From NCBI RefSeq assembly GCF_021440345.1, contig NZ_JAKCNS010000044.1, positions 1-64,000 of the forward strand: a DNA stretch of 64,000 nt, read 5' to 3'. Both the position numbers and the translations under genes were made by a program. This stretch comes from Kluyvera intermedia. GTDB lineage: Bacteria; Pseudomonadota; Gammaproteobacteria; Enterobacterales; Enterobacteriaceae. Positions 42,002 through 52,019 of this stretch are shown here, one piece after another (position 1 is the stretch's first letter; each line of letters begins with the position of its first letter). The notes under the pieces are model-generated. The model was not told where the DNA came from and searched no databases. It saw only the letters and a program-made list of their open reading frames with translations.

Positions 42002-42102
42002 ATGACTCTCTGATGGGGCAATTATGATTATAAAAGAAATACCCAATGAGACTACTATAGACGGGAGGAATGAAAAGTGGGAGAAAAATCAGCGAACTAC
42101 GC

Positions 42103-42186
42103 TCAGTAAAAGAAAAACTGGGTTGCGATCAGTGCGCAGATGATAAGTAAAGCCAGGATGAGCTCGAAACGATAGCGCCGCAACAT
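42103..42186 (-). CDS. ydgU: YdgU small membrane protein
   Basis: A 27-residue protein MLRRYRFELILALLIICAL... with one membrane helix and a tail ending QFFFY. It lies between asr and ydgD exactly where E. coli has the small protein gene ydgU, of similar length and sequence. A GGAGAG ribosome site precedes the ATG at 42186. Function is unknown; it may be co-transcribed with asr. Confidence 0.8.
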   Translation of the reverse strand: MLRRYRFELILALLIICALIATQFFFY

Positions 42187-42200
42187 GATTGCTCTCCAGG

Positions 42201-42228
42201 AAAAAATCGGCGCTATATAAGCGCCGAT
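42201..42228 (-). terminator. Rho-independent terminator after asr
   Basis: Perfect 8-bp stem ATCGGCGC/GCGCCGAT with a 7-base loop. On the minus strand it is followed by six T residues. It lies 30 bp after the asr stop and just before ydgU, so ydgU would be read only through leakage or by its own promoter. Confidence 0.8.
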
Positions 42229-42257
42229 GTATCATCAAGAATATCCTACCGCTTCAA

Positions 42258-42677
42258 TTATGCAGCTGGCTGTGCAGCTGGTTTTGCAGCTTCGTGTTTA
42301 ACTGCTTTTTTGTGTTTTTTAGCAGCCTGAGCTTTCTGAGCTACAGCAGGTTTAGCTGCTGCTTTTTTGTGTTTCTTAGCAGCCTGAGCTTTCTGCTCTA
42401 CAGCAGGTTTAGTTGCTGCTTTTTTGTGTTTCTTAGCGGCCTGAGCTTTCTGCTCTACAGCAGGTTTAGCGGCTGCTTTTTTGTGTTTTTTAGCAGCTTG
42501 AGCTTTCTGAGCTGGAGCGGCTTTCTTGTGTTTTTTGTGATGAGTGGTTTTCGCTGGAGCCGCGTGAGTAGCGGTCGCAGTGGCAGCCGGAGCCGGAGTT
42601 GCAACTGCGTCAGCAGCGAATGCAGCGGAAGACAGACCCATAGCAGCGGCAACAACCAGAGCTAATACTTTTTTCAT
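42258..42677 (-). CDS. asr: Acid shock protein Asr
   Basis: 139 residues. A signal peptide [21 protein letters not shown] is followed by an Ala/Pro/Thr-rich part, then repeats. Several copies of a unit like [13 protein letters not shown] (alternating with [15 protein letters not shown]) make a very basic tail. Asr is a periplasmic, intrinsically disordered protein induced strongly by acid through RstAB. It is a little longer than the ~102-residue E. coli protein, owing to more repeat units. Confidence 0.93.
   Translation of the reverse strand: MKKVLALVVAAAMGLSSAAFAADAVATPAPAATATATHAAPAKTTHHKKHKKAAPAQKAQAAKKHKKAAAKPAVEQKAQAAKKHKKAATKPAVEQKAQAAKKHKKAAAKPAVAQKAQAAKKHKKAVKHEAAKPAAQPAA
42290..42525 (-). 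repeat. In-frame tandem repeats inside asr
   Basis: Four near-identical units of about 57 bp and one shorter unit encode the Lys/Ala/His repeats of Asr. Unit copies differ by only a few bases, so slipped-strand copy-number change is likely. Confidence 0.8.
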
Positions 42678-42781
42678 TCTAATACCCTCGAATTGGTTTT
42701 TTCATTCAACCCCACTGCGGGGCCGTTGAAAGAACTATACCTTCGAGCGCTTAGGCTTTCCGTGAGTGATTGGTTTCGGCG

Positions 42782-42795
42782 TGTAACGTAATGTA
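42782..42795 (-). promoter_or_regulatory. RstA box upstream of asr
   Basis: On the minus strand the bases are TACATTACGTTACA. The published RstA box is TACATnTnGTTACA, so 11 of 12 defined positions match. It lies about 105 bp before the asr start, as expected for RstBA acid-induced control. Confidence 0.7.
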
Positions 42796-42846
42796 CGAGA
42801 TTTGTAGACTCTATGTACGGGGCAATTTTCATTACCCCATAATGAG

Positions 42847-44043
42847 TTAGCTGCGGCAGGCCGGCTGGCTGGAACGCTGAGCCAGGTAAACGCGCAGGAT
42901 AAGTACGAAGGCCATCGCCACTACCACCGAAGCAATCAGGTAAATACTCTCCAGTCCGTAATAACCGGCAATCCAGCCCGCCACCGGCCCGGTTATCCCT
43001 AACGCCAGATCGAGAAATGCGGAGTAGGTGCCGAGCGCCGTGCCCTGGTTTTGCTCTTCAACCTGCTTAACCGCCTCAACGCCCAGCGCCGGGAAGACCA
43101 GCGAGAAACCTGAACCAGTAAGAAACGCGCCTACGCCCGCCAGCCATGCGTTGGGTGCGAACCAGATAATTAAGAGCCCCAGGCATTCGACCACAAAACA
43201 AATGAGCGACACGCGAATGCCGCCAAAGCGAATAATCGTATTGCCGAGGACAAGGCGAATACAGATAAAACCAATGCTAAACAGTGACAGCGTAAACGCC
43301 GCTCCTTGCCAGCCATGAGCGGTGAAGTAGAGGGTAATAAAGGTGGCAATGACGCCAAAGCCGACGGTGCCCAAGCCTAAACCCAGACCGTAGGGCCAGA
43401 TTTTGCGCGCCACTACGTGGAAAGGGGCGCGCACGCCAGCGCTCACGCTGACATCATCGCGGGTACGAGCAAACAGCAGGCCAATCAGCGCAATGATGAC
43501 GATAAGCGTCGCAAAACCGCCGATACCAAACCAACCGTTGAGCAGCACACCGAGCGGGGCACCGGCGGCCATAGCGACGTAGGTGGCGACCCCGTTCCAC
43601 GAAATCACGCGTGAGGTGTGGATTGCGCCGACGGTTTTAATGCCCCACAGCGTTGACCCGGTTGACGTAAAGCTTTCGCCGACCCCCAAAAACACGCGCC
43701 CAATGAGCAATAGCGCGACCGCCGCTAGCGGACTGGCAATCACGGCTGCCGCGGCGAGGGTAAATAAACCGCTCATCAGGCAGCAAATAATCCCCAGACT
43801 GACGACCTTTTTCGGCCCCCAGATATCGGTATAGCGCCCGGCATGAGGGCGGCTGACGAGGGTGGAGATATATTGCAGGCTGATAACCGCCCCGGCCACC
43901 AGCGTGCTGTAGCCGAGATCGTAGTGAATAAAACCCGGCAGTACCGCCAGCGGAAGACCGATAGAGAGGTAGCAGATACAGGTGAAAACGACTATCGAGA
44001 TAATGCGTAGATTGAGCTGAGTATTGCTAGTGTAGGGAGTCAT
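42847..44043 (-). CDS. MFS transporter of the YhhS/YfcJ family
   Basis: 398 residues with 12 membrane helices. The sequence is close to E. coli YhhS and YfcJ: QLNLRIISIVVF, SRPHAGRYTDIWGPKK and FSLVFPALGVEAVKQV. These are poorly characterised exporters of the major facilitator superfamily. The start is uncertain: 44043 fits the family, while 44091 gives 16 further residues. It stands between asr and ynfM, where E. coli has no such gene. Confidence 0.87.
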   Translation of the reverse strand: MTPYTSNTQLNLRIISIVVFTCICYLSIGLPLAVLPGFIHYDLGYSTLVAGAVISLQYISTLVSRPHAGRYTDIWGPKKVVSLGIICCLMSGLFTLAAAAVIASPLAAVALLLIGRVFLGVGESFTSTGSTLWGIKTVGAIHTSRVISWNGVATYVAMAAGAPLGVLLNGWFGIGGFATLIVIIALIGLLFARTRDDVSVSAGVRAPFHVVARKIWPYGLGLGLGTVGFGVIATFITLYFTAHGWQGAAFTLSLFSIGFICIRLVLGNTIIRFGGIRVSLICFVVECLGLLIIWFAPNAWLAGVGAFLTGSGFSLVFPALGVEAVKQVEEQNQGTALGTYSAFLDLALGITGPVAGWIAGYYGLESIYLIASVVVAMAFVLILRVYLAQRSSQPACRS

Positions 44044-44140
44044 AACGCTAAACGGATAAGTCAAAAGTGGCTTCATTATAGGAATTGCCATCTAGTATGG
44101 CGAGATGGCAAGGCATTTTATGTCAATAACATAAGTACTA

Positions 44141-44171
44141 AAAATAATGGGCGGCAAACCATTAACCGCCC
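44141..44171 (-). terminator. Terminator after ynfM
   Basis: On the minus strand a stem GGGCGG/CCGCCC (44166-44171 with 44149-44154) is followed by ATTATTTTT, just after the ynfM stop. Confidence 0.7.
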
Positions 44172-44178
44172 CTAATGA

Positions 44179-45429
44179 TTAGCGCAAGCGTTTATGCAGC
44201 AGCAGGCCGGTGAGCAGGGCGCCAACCAACAGTAAAGCGATAAACCCGCCTACACCGTTCCAGCCGTATTGATGCCAGAATACACCGCCCAGCGTCCCGG
44301 CAATGCTGGAACCAAGATAATAGCTGAACAAGTAAAGCGATGATGCCTGGCCTCTGGCGCGGCGCGCACGTGGGCCAATCCAACTGCTGGCAACCGAGTG
44401 AGCGGCGAAGAAGCCGGCGGAGAAAAGCAGCATCCCCGGGAAGATAACCCACAGCGGTGAAAATAGGGTTAACAGCAGACCCAGCAACATGATGCCGGTA
44501 AAGAAGATCATCACCGGCCCGCGACCATAGCGAGTGGTCATCATCCCGGCTTTCGGTGAGCTCCACGTCCCGGTCAGATAAGCGACAGAGAGCAGGCCAA
44601 CGACGGCTTGATTCAGCGACCACGGTGAGAGCATCAAACGATAGCCAATGTAGTTAAACAGCGTCACAAAGGCGCCCATTAACAAAAAACCTTCAACAAA
44701 CAGCAGCGGAAGACCACGATCGCGCCAATGCAGGCGGAAGTTAATCAGTAGAGATTTTGGCTTCAGCGAGCTGGGGCGAAAATGACGGGACTCCGGCAAT
44801 ATGCGCCAGAACATAATGGCCGCGCCTAACGCAAAGGCGCTGATGACCGCCAGGGCCACGCGCCAGCCAAAGAAGTCGGTAAAGACCCCGGTAAGCAAAC
44901 GCCCGCTCATGCCGCCGATGGAGTTCCCGCTGATGTACAGCCCCATCGAGAAAGCAACAAAACTGGGATGGATCTCCTCGCTGAGGTAAGTCATGCCGAC
45001 GGCGGCCACCCCGCTAAGCGAGAGGCCAATCAGCGCGCGCATAATCAAAATCCCGTGCCAGCTGGTCATCATGGTTGAGAGCAGCGAGCAGCACGATGCC
45101 AGCACTAAAGCGGTGACCATCACCTGCTTGCGGCCAATGGCGTCGGACAACGGGCCGGTGAACAGCAACCCGACCGCCAGCATGGCGGTCGAAATCGACA
45201 GCGAAATACTACTTTGCGCCGGAGAGACGCTAAATTCGTGAGAGAGCACCGGCAGAATCGGCTGAACGCAGTACAGCAGGGCAAAGGTTGCCAGCCCGGC
45301 GGAAAACAGCGCGAGAGTGACGCGGATAAACGGCGGCGTACCGCGACGGATAAAGGTGTTGGATGGAGAAGGGGCATCATCGCGGACATCAATAACGGGT
45401 GTATGGTCTGCGGTCGTTGTGCGGCTCAC
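44179..45429 (-). CDS. ynfM: MFS transporter YnfM
   Basis: 416 residues, 12 membrane helices, very close to E. coli YnfM (GTPPFIRVTLALFSAGLATF; EEIHPSFVAFSMGLYISG; GQASSLYLFSYYLGSSIAG). It is an inner-membrane exporter of uncertain substrate (arabinose-efflux-like). It is divergent from the LysR gene ynfL with a 116-bp shared promoter region, so YnfL is its probable regulator. Confidence 0.94.
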   Translation of the reverse strand: MSRTTTADHTPVIDVRDDAPSPSNTFIRRGTPPFIRVTLALFSAGLATFALLYCVQPILPVLSHEFSVSPAQSSISLSISTAMLAVGLLFTGPLSDAIGRKQVMVTALVLASCCSLLSTMMTSWHGILIMRALIGLSLSGVAAVGMTYLSEEIHPSFVAFSMGLYISGNSIGGMSGRLLTGVFTDFFGWRVALAVISAFALGAAIMFWRILPESRHFRPSSLKPKSLLINFRLHWRDRGLPLLFVEGFLLMGAFVTLFNYIGYRLMLSPWSLNQAVVGLLSVAYLTGTWSSPKAGMMTTRYGRGPVMIFFTGIMLLGLLLTLFSPLWVIFPGMLLFSAGFFAAHSVASSWIGPRARRARGQASSLYLFSYYLGSSIAGTLGGVFWHQYGWNGVGGFIALLLVGALLTGLLLHKRLR

Positions 45430-45545
45430 GGGAAAATCCTTGCTTAAAAACGAGATGTAATAACGACATAGGTCACATAATTAGAGTAGGAAATCGTAAA
45501 TATTCTGTCTAATATATTAATAATCTCAATTAAGACTTTTAAAGT

Positions 45546-46463
45546 ATGAATATCGAGTTGCGTCATCTGCGCTATTTTGTCGCCGTTGCTGAGGAGCTGC
45601 ATTTTGGTCGCGCCGCTGCGCGCTTAAACATCTCGCAGCCGCCGCTAAGCCAGCAGATTCAGATCCTCGAACAGCAAGTGGGCGCCCGTCTTTTTGCCCG
45701 CACTAACCGCAGCGTGAGCCTGACGGAAGCGGGGCGGCAGTTTCTTGCCGACAGTCGTCAGATTTTGCTGCAGGTCAACGAGGCCGCCGCGCGGGCAAGC
45801 CGTTTGCACCATGGCGAAACGGGTGAATTACGCATCGGCTTTACGTCGTCTGCGCCGTTTATTAAGGCTGTTTCCGATACTTTATCGACCTTCCGCCAGC
45901 GCTACCCTGACGTACATATCCAGACCCGCGAGACCAATACCCGCGAACAAATCTCGCCGCTGACCGAAGGCGGTCTGGAGCTGGGATTGATGCGTAACAC
46001 ACAGTTGCCCGACACGCTCGACTGGCAGGTGATCTTGCGCGAACCGCTGCTGGCGATGATCCATCGCGATCATCCGCTGGCCAGTCAGGAATCGGTGAGC
46101 TTGGTTGAACTGGGCCAGCAGCCGTTCGTCTTCTTTGACCCGCACGTGGGAACCGGGTTGTATGACGATATTCTTGGCCTGATGCGACGCTATGGGGTGA
46201 CGCCAACCATTACTCAGGAAGTGGGGGAGGCTATGACGATTATTGGCCTGGTGGCGTCGGGGCTGGGCGTCTCGATTTTGCCCGCTTCATTTCGCCGCGT
46301 GCAGCTGCAGGAAATGCGCTGGGTTCCGATTGCGCAAGAGGATGCGGTATCGGAAATGTGGCTGGTTTGGTCAAAACATCATGAACTCAGCCAGGCGGCC
46401 GAGCGTTTTAAGCAGCATCTGTTAACGGCGGCAAAGGTGAGCGTTTCTACGCCAAAAGTGTGA
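45546..46463 (+). CDS. ynfL: LysR-type regulator YnfL
   Basis: 305 residues with an N-terminal LysR winged helix (MNIELRHLRYFVAVAEELHFGRAA) and an effector-binding domain. It keeps the same divergent position to ynfM as in E. coli, and probably controls ynfM. Confidence 0.92.
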   Translation: MNIELRHLRYFVAVAEELHFGRAAARLNISQPPLSQQIQILEQQVGARLFARTNRSVSLTEAGRQFLADSRQILLQVNEAAARASRLHHGETGELRIGFTSSAPFIKAVSDTLSTFRQRYPDVHIQTRETNTREQISPLTEGGLELGLMRNTQLPDTLDWQVILREPLLAMIHRDHPLASQESVSLVELGQQPFVFFDPHVGTGLYDDILGLMRRYGVTPTITQEVGEAMTIIGLVASGLGVSILPASFRRVQLQEMRWVPIAQEDAVSEMWLVWSKHHELSQAAERFKQHLLTAAKVSVSTPKV

Positions 46464-46538
46464 AAAAATGTGCAGTAAATCACAAGGCTAAGTAAAAATT
46501 TGACGCAGGCCATTGAAGTACTTCACCATAGTCCAAAG

Positions 46539-46561
46539 TTTATTTCGAAGCGCGAAAATAA
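46539..46561. promoter_or_regulatory. Mlc autoregulatory operator
   Basis: An imperfect palindrome TTATTTCG-aagc-GCGAAAATAA just before the mlc ribosome site resembles the Mlc binding sites known in E. coli, including that of mlc itself. It would let Mlc repress its own gene. Confidence 0.6.
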
Positions 46562-46573
46562 GGGAGTTTTACG

Positions 46574-47791
46574 GTGGTAGCGGACAGTCAGCCAGGCCAT
46601 ATCGATCAAATTAAGCAGACCAATGCGGGGGCGGTTTATCGTCTCATTGATCAGCTCGGCCCGGTATCCCGTATCGATCTCTCACGACTCGCGCAGCTGG
46701 CTCCGGCCAGTATCACCAAAATTGTCCGTGAACTGCTGGAAGCGCACCTGGTTCAGGAGACGGAAATTCAGGAAGTGGGCAGCCGTGGTCGTCCTGCGGT
46801 TGGGTTAATGGTGGAAACCGAAGCCTGGCACTATCTTTCCGTTCGTATTGGACGGGGTGATATTCATCTTTCGCTGCGCGATCTGAGCAGTAAGCTGGTG
46901 GTTGAAGAGCAGCTTGAGCTGGCGCTTGAGCATGAAGTGCCTTTTTTAAGCCGCGTCCTTGCCCATATCGACCAGTTTTTCATTCGTCACCAGAATCTCC
47001 TGGAGCGTTTAACGGCGATTGCCATTACGCTTCCCGGTATCATTGATACTGAAAACGGCATCATTCACCGTATGCCGTTTTACGAAGTGACCGACGTGCC
47101 GCTGGGGGCAACCCTGGAAGCGCATACTGGCGTTCCGGTTTATCTCCAGCATGATATTAGCGCCTGGACGATGGCCGAGGCGCTGTTCGGGGCATCTCGC
47201 GGGGCCAGGGATGTCATCCAGGTGGTGATTGACCATAACGTTGGCGCCGGGGTGATTACCGACGGGCGTTTGCTACACGCGGGCAGCAGCAGCCTGGTGG
47301 AGATTGGTCATACTCAGGTCGATCCATATGGAAAGCGCTGCTACTGCGGGAATCATGGCTGCCTGGAAACCATTGCCAGCGTGCAAAGCGTGCTGGAGTT
47401 GACGCAGGTGCGCATGCAACAATCGATGAGCTCAATGCTGCATCAAAAGCCGCTGACCGTTGATTGGCTATGCCAGGCGGCCGTACAGGGCGACCTGCTT
47501 GCCAAAGACATTATCGGCAGTATCGGGACCAACGTTGGGCGCATTCTTGCCATCATGGTGAATCTGTTTAACCCGCAAAAGATTCTTATCGGTTCCCCGT
47601 TCAATCAGGCTTCTGACATTCTCTTCCCGGCCATCAGCGACTGTATTCATCAACAGTCCCTCCCGGCATACAGTAAACATATTTCCGTCGAGCAGACGCA
47701 ATTCTCTAATCGTGGCACGATGGCCGGCGCCGCACTGGTCAAAGATGCGCTCTATAACGGAACATTGCTGATTAGATTGTTACAGGGTTAA
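46574..47791 (+). CDS. mlc: Global sugar-use repressor Mlc (ROK family)
   Basis: 405 residues from a GTG start (VADSQPGHIDQIKQTNAGAVY), as in E. coli. The N-terminal helix-turn-helix (about 20-75, VSRIDLSRLAQLAPASITKIVREL) is followed by a ROK domain. The zinc ligands of the ROK site are visible in IGHTQVDPYGKRCYCGNHGC (one His, three Cys). Mlc represses ptsG, manXYZ, malT and others and is sequestered by dephosphorylated EIICB-Glc. Confidence 0.95.
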   Translation: MVADSQPGHIDQIKQTNAGAVYRLIDQLGPVSRIDLSRLAQLAPASITKIVRELLEAHLVQETEIQEVGSRGRPAVGLMVETEAWHYLSVRIGRGDIHLSLRDLSSKLVVEEQLELALEHEVPFLSRVLAHIDQFFIRHQNLLERLTAIAITLPGIIDTENGIIHRMPFYEVTDVPLGATLEAHTGVPVYLQHDISAWTMAEALFGASRGARDVIQVVIDHNVGAGVITDGRLLHAGSSSLVEIGHTQVDPYGKRCYCGNHGCLETIASVQSVLELTQVRMQQSMSSMLHQKPLTVDWLCQAAVQGDLLAKDIIGSIGTNVGRILAIMVNLFNPQKILIGSPFNQASDILFPAISDCIHQQSLPAYSKHISVEQTQFSNRGTMAGAALVKDALYNGTLLIRLLQG

Positions 47792-47921
47792 CATTTTTTT
47801 GCGGTTTTGCAAAAAATTGCGCTAACTCAATCCACCTGACATGTGCATCACGTAAACTTTCACCCGGTTGAATTATTCATTGCCTTGATTTATACAGGCG
47901 TCGCTGTGGGGTTAGTTAGTC

Positions 47922-48617
47922 ATGCTTAATCGTTTCTTTATTACTGGGACTGATACTTCTGTCGGTAAGACGGTGGTTTCTCGTGCGCTATTACAGGCGC
48001 TCGCCGCCAGCGGGAAACGGGTAGCGGGATACAAGCCGGTGGCAAAAGGCAGCAAAGAGACCGCCGATGGCCTGCGCAACAAAGATGCGCTGGTGCTGCA
48101 AAGCGTCTCATCGCTGGCGCTGCCTTACGAGGCCATTAATCCTATTGCGTTGAGCGAAGAAGAGAGCAGCGTAGCGCACAGTTGCCCTATCAACTACAGC
48201 CTGTTGTCCGATGGGCTGGCTAATCTGAGCAAGCAGGTTGATAACGTGGTGGTCGAAGGCACGGGCGGTTGGCGTAGCCTGATGAACGACCTGCGTCCGC
48301 TCTCCGAGTGGGTGGTGCAGGAACAACTGCCGGTGCTGTTGGTGGTGGGGATTCAGGAAGGGTGCATCAACCATGCGCTGTTGACCGCGCAGGCTATTGC
48401 CAACGATGGTTTGCCGTTGATTGGCTGGGTGGCGAATCGTATCAATCCAGGTCTGTCGCACTACGCGGAAATTATCGACGTGCTGAGTAAGAAACTCCCG
48501 GCACCGTTGATTGGCGAACTGCCGTATCTGCCGCGTCCGGAACAACGCGAGCTGAGCCACTACGTTGATTTAACGATGCTCAGCAACATGCTGACGGTAG
48601 ATAGAATCCTGGCGTAG
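47922..48617 (+). CDS. bioD2: Dethiobiotin synthetase BioD2 (YnfK)
   Basis: 231 residues with the P-loop GTDTSVGKT (residues 8-16) and the family motif EGTGGW. BioD2 is the second dethiobiotin synthetase of enterobacteria, paralogous to BioD in the bio operon. It makes dethiobiotin from DAPA, CO2 and ATP. Its 3' end overlaps the convergent clcB by 48 bp. Confidence 0.92.
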   Translation: MLNRFFITGTDTSVGKTVVSRALLQALAASGKRVAGYKPVAKGSKETADGLRNKDALVLQSVSSLALPYEAINPIALSEEESSVAHSCPINYSLLSDGLANLSKQVDNVVVEGTGGWRSLMNDLRPLSEWVVQEQLPVLLVVGIQEGCINHALLTAQAIANDGLPLIGWVANRINPGLSHYAEIIDVLSKKLPAPLIGELPYLPRPEQRELSHYVDLTMLSNMLTVDRILA

Positions 48618-49865
48618 GGTGCGGGACAGCACTGAAGCAATCACGCAGGCAATCAGCAAACCGGGCAGCAGCGTATACTGCCCGGTCATTTCACAAATCA
48701 TCAGCGTCGACATAATCGGTGCGTGGGTGGTGGCCGCCAGCAGGGTGGCCATTCCGGTGATCCCCAGCAGAATCGTCGTTGTCTGATCCCCCGGGAATGC
48801 AAAACCCCACGCATTGGCGAACAAAATCCCGACGGCCAGCCCGATAAACAGCGTTGGGGTAAAGACCCCGCCGGGTGCACCTGAGCCACTGCTGGCGAGA
48901 ATGGCCAACAGTTTGCACACAAATATCCCGGCAATCACGGTGAAAACCGGCGGTGCGAGCAAAAAGCCTTGCACTACGCTATAGCCGTTACCCCAAACCG
49001 CTGGCGTCAACAGCGATAGCAAACCAACCAATAATCCGCCAAGCGCCAGTTGCCAGGGCGGGGACAGTTTGAGCCACAGAAAGCCGCGATGGCTGACGTC
49101 CATCAGCCACATCAGCACTGGCCCGCCGGCGCCGCAGACCAGCCCAGCAGCGAGCATCAGCACGTAGTGGCTGGCGGTCAGCGTGGGTAATGGTGCAACG
49201 CGATACAGCAGTTCTGCGCCACCGTTCATCATTTGCGTCGTTAGCAGGGCGACAACCGCCGAAACCACTACCGGCCCGAGCGAGGCGAGCATCAGCGTGC
49301 CGAACAGTATCTCGGCAATAAACAGGCTCCCGGCCAGCGGCGCATGATAGGCGCTGGCCATCCCCGCGGCGGCTCCGCAGGCAATCCACAGTTTCCACTC
49401 ATCTTTTGGCGTAAAACGCTGAGCAAAAAATGAGGCCGCCAGTGCTGCCAGCAGGATCATCGCACCTTCACGGCCAATGGCGCTGCCGCTGGCCACGACC
49501 AGTAGCGAAGCGGTGGATTTTACCAGGCTGGAGCCGGTGTCGAACTTTCCTTCATCACTTTCCAGAGCTTCCATGTAATCGGTGGGCGCATGTGGGCGCT
49601 GGCGCGTGTAGCGCTGCCAGCACCACAATAACGTGCCGGCGGCAAGCCCGCCGAGAGCCGGAGTCATCAACCGCCGCCACCACACCAGGCCCTCAGCCGC
49701 GTTGACCAGACTGCCGCTGTCGTTGCTTAACAACAACCATTCGAGAAAGTACATGGCGTGACGGAACAGGGCGACGGCTAGCGCCGCCAGAACGCCGACG
49801 ACGGTAGCGATTAACAGGCGACGAAGCATCGCCTTGATATCGGGATAGTGATGAAGGCGCTGCAT
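48570..49865 (-). CDS. clcB: Voltage-gated chloride channel ClcB
   Basis: 431-residue CLC-family membrane protein with the motifs GSAIGREGA and [17 protein letters not shown]. It shares long runs with E. coli ClcB, a Cl-/H+ antiporter or channel linked to extreme acid resistance. In K-12 the start falls at the MLRRLL or equivalent, and an internal ATG at residue 13 could be used. It ends inside bioD2, an unusually long convergent overlap. Confidence 0.92.
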   Translation of the reverse strand: MQRLHHYPDIKAMLRRLLIATVVGVLAALAVALFRHAMYFLEWLLLSNDSGSLVNAAEGLVWWRRLMTPALGGLAAGTLLWCWQRYTRQRPHAPTDYMEALESDEGKFDTGSSLVKSTASLLVVASGSAIGREGAMILLAALAASFFAQRFTPKDEWKLWIACGAAAGMASAYHAPLAGSLFIAEILFGTLMLASLGPVVVSAVVALLTTQMMNGGAELLYRVAPLPTLTASHYVLMLAAGLVCGAGGPVLMWLMDVSHRGFLWLKLSPPWQLALGGLLVGLLSLLTPAVWGNGYSVVQGFLLAPPVFTVIAGIFVCKLLAILASSGSGAPGGVFTPTLFIGLAVGILFANAWGFAFPGDQTTTILLGITGMATLLAATTHAPIMSTLMICEMTGQYTLLPGLLIACVIASVLSRTLRQDSIYRQHVAEHR

Positions 49866-49870
49866 TGGAA

Positions 49871-50485
49871 TTAGCGATACAGCTTTTTATCTGCCACGGG
49901 GATCAGCAGAAGGGACTGCCAGTGCCCCAGCGTCTGCTGTGTGAGTTGCCCCAGCGCCGTATAGAACGGGTCCTCGGCTTTGTCGATAAATTCGCTGATA
50001 AAACGGTTGGCCCACGGTAACAGATGCCAGGCCAGCAGTTGCTCGCAGGCTTCATAGCGATCGTTTTCGACCAGCCAGGCGGCCAGCATCAGCAGCGTGC
50101 CGAAGTGGTCTTCCGGCTCATTTTGTTGCACATCAAAGGCAATCTGGTTGTCGCGCATCCACTGGCGCAGCGCCAGCGTGGATTCACCGAATAATACGTT
50201 TTCGCGATCTAACCACACTGAACCCCACGGCGGTGAAGGTAATGCCGACGGGCCGATGAACAGCCGTTGCCAGGCTTCAGAACGCGACTCATTGCTTTTT
50301 GCCGTGAACCCGGCGGACAGCGTATCTAGGTGGTTGACGGGATAGGGCCACTGTGCGGCCCATTCGCCATCACTAAAAGCGGCAACCAGTGGCTCAGCAA
50401 GCGCACTATCCGGCGCAAAGTAAAACAGCGCCCCGAGAACGCGGGCGGAGAAAGCTAAAGCGTCGTGGTGCTGAACGTCATTCAT
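49871..50485 (-). CDS. dmsD: Tat proofreading chaperone DmsD
   Basis: 204 residues, the TorD/DmsD family of redox-enzyme maturation proteins. DmsD binds the twin-arginine signals of DmsA and YnfE and guides them to the Tat system. The family motif region is about residues 120-150 ([21 protein letters not shown]). It lies just downstream of ynfGH, so chaperone and substrate are in one operon. Confidence 0.92.
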   Translation of the reverse strand: MNDVQHHDALAFSARVLGALFYFAPDSALAEPLVAAFSDGEWAAQWPYPVNHLDTLSAGFTAKSNESRSEAWQRLFIGPSALPSPPWGSVWLDRENVLFGESTLALRQWMRDNQIAFDVQQNEPEDHFGTLLMLAAWLVENDRYEACEQLLAWHLLPWANRFISEFIDKAEDPFYTALGQLTQQTLGHWQSLLLIPVADKKLYR

Positions 50486-50532
50486 TACTGCATTTCCTTA
50501 AATGCGTGCGGGACGTATCCCGCACCGATAAA

Positions 50533-51390
50533 TTACCCGGCAATCGCCATACCGACGGTCATGTGCAGGCCGTAAAACAGCCCACGGCCGATAAATTCCC
50601 CTGCTAGCACCAGCAGCAAACCTATGGCTAAGCCGATAGCGTGCGACGGAACGCGACGCAGAAGTGGGCAAAGCCAGCAGCCTAAACCTGCGAGCAGCAG
50701 TACAAAGCGCCATACCTGCAGGCGGCCCCAGTCGGGCAGCAGCGCGTTGGCTTGCTGTACCGAACTGTGAATAAAGCCGAGTTCAGATGTCTGCATCACC
50801 ACCACCGCAAGGCTTGCCAGTAAAGCCAGCACGCTGAGTGAGGCAAAGAATTTACCGTTAAACGGCACCTTCGCCAGCTTCAGCAGCAGGGCAGCGAACA
50901 GCGGCCCGGTGAGGACCACGGTTAAGAAGAACGACGCCGTGGTGTATCCATTATACCAGGTTGGCACCGTGTCTATCTGATAAACACGCGTCATCGCCCA
51001 GACAAAGATCAGACCCAGCACCATGCTGATGACTAACCAGATCCGTCCGAGCGTGGCTGGCATTTTACCGATAACCGAAAGCAGCCACCAGAACCCGCCT
51101 ACCGCAAAGAATACCGAGCCACTGGCGATTTCATTACTCAGCGCCGATGAACCAATGCGATTCAGTGAGTTGAAGGCGCGTAAAGGGGAGCCAAGGTGCA
51201 GTACCGAGGCAAAAAAGGCAATCCCCATGATGACCCACAGGAAGAACATATTAAGGACAATCCGTCGCTCATCGGCCCGTTCATTACGTGCCGCCAGCCA
51301 ACCCATTCCGGTGATAATTGTCGCACCCACGACGCACTGCCCCAGTACCGTAAACAGAACCAGCGGCCATTCATGCCATCCACTTCCCAT
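50533..51390 (-). CDS. ynfH: YnfH, membrane anchor subunit of the Ynf reductase
   Basis: 285-residue membrane protein with eight hydrophobic segments, the DmsC/YnfH anchor family. It binds menaquinol and passes electrons to YnfG. The ATG at 51390 has a strong AAGGAGGTGTGAG site; the frame is open to 51432, but those 14 residues lie inside ynfG. It directly follows ynfG. Confidence 0.92.
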   Translation of the reverse strand: MGSGWHEWPLVLFTVLGQCVVGATIITGMGWLAARNERADERRIVLNMFFLWVIMGIAFFASVLHLGSPLRAFNSLNRIGSSALSNEIASGSVFFAVGGFWWLLSVIGKMPATLGRIWLVISMVLGLIFVWAMTRVYQIDTVPTWYNGYTTASFFLTVVLTGPLFAALLLKLAKVPFNGKFFASLSVLALLASLAVVVMQTSELGFIHSSVQQANALLPDWGRLQVWRFVLLLAGLGCWLCPLLRRVPSHAIGLAIGLLLVLAGEFIGRGLFYGLHMTVGMAIAG

Positions 51391-51391
51391 C

Positions 51392-52009
51392 TCACACCTC
51401 CTTCGGGTTGGCCAGATAGCCGGTTGTGTCACCGCACGGACGTGCGTTGGCGTTGGGTTTAATCACGATACTCGGTTTGGTGAAGTGCGCGGACGGCAGC
51501 GGTGCCACCGCGGCCAACTGGCCGTATTTCTGACGCAGCTCTTCAATCGGGCCAAAGTCCAGCGCGCGCAGCGGGCAGGATTCGACGCAGATCGGTTTCT
51601 TGCCGTCGGCTACGCGCTCGTGGCAGCCGTCGCACTTGGTCATGTGACCTTTCGCCGCGTTGTATTGCGGTGCGCCGTACGGGCAGGCCATGTGGCAGTA
51701 GCGACAGCCGATGCAGACATCTTCGTCCACCACCACGAAACCGTCTTCGCGCTTGTGCATCGCGCCGCTCGGGCAGACCTTGGTACAGGCCGGGTCTTCG
51801 CAGTGGTTGCAGGCAATCGACAGGTAGTAGGCAAAGACGTTCTGGTTCCAGACGCCGTTGTCTTCTTGCCAGTCGCCGCCCGCGTACTCGTAGATGCGGC
51901 GGAAGCTGACGTCCGGAGTTAAGTTCTTGTAATCTTTACAGGCCAGCTCACAGGTTTTACAACCGGTGCAGCGGGCGGAGTCGATGAAAAATCCGTATTG
52001 CGTACTCAT
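51392..52009 (-). CDS. ynfG: YnfG, four-cluster iron-sulfur subunit
   Basis: 205 residues with four cysteine groups for [4Fe-4S] clusters: CTGCKTCELAC, CNHCEDPACTKVC, CIGCRYCHMAC and CDGCHERVADGKKPIC. It is the electron-transfer subunit of the DmsB/YnfG family. It is 10 bp from the 3' half of the interrupted ynfE gene, so it is the second gene of the operon. Confidence 0.95.
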   Translation of the reverse strand: MSTQYGFFIDSARCTGCKTCELACKDYKNLTPDVSFRRIYEYAGGDWQEDNGVWNQNVFAYYLSIACNHCEDPACTKVCPSGAMHKREDGFVVVDEDVCIGCRYCHMACPYGAPQYNAAKGHMTKCDGCHERVADGKKPICVESCPLRALDFGPIEELRQKYGQLAAVAPLPSAHFTKPSIVIKPNANARPCGDTTGYLANPKEV

Positions 52010-52019
52010 GGGTTAGTCC

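Noticed and set aside
42290-42525. Regular repeats that could be taken for a CRISPR array
   Set aside because: The units are in-frame parts of asr without unique spacers; no cas genes are near.
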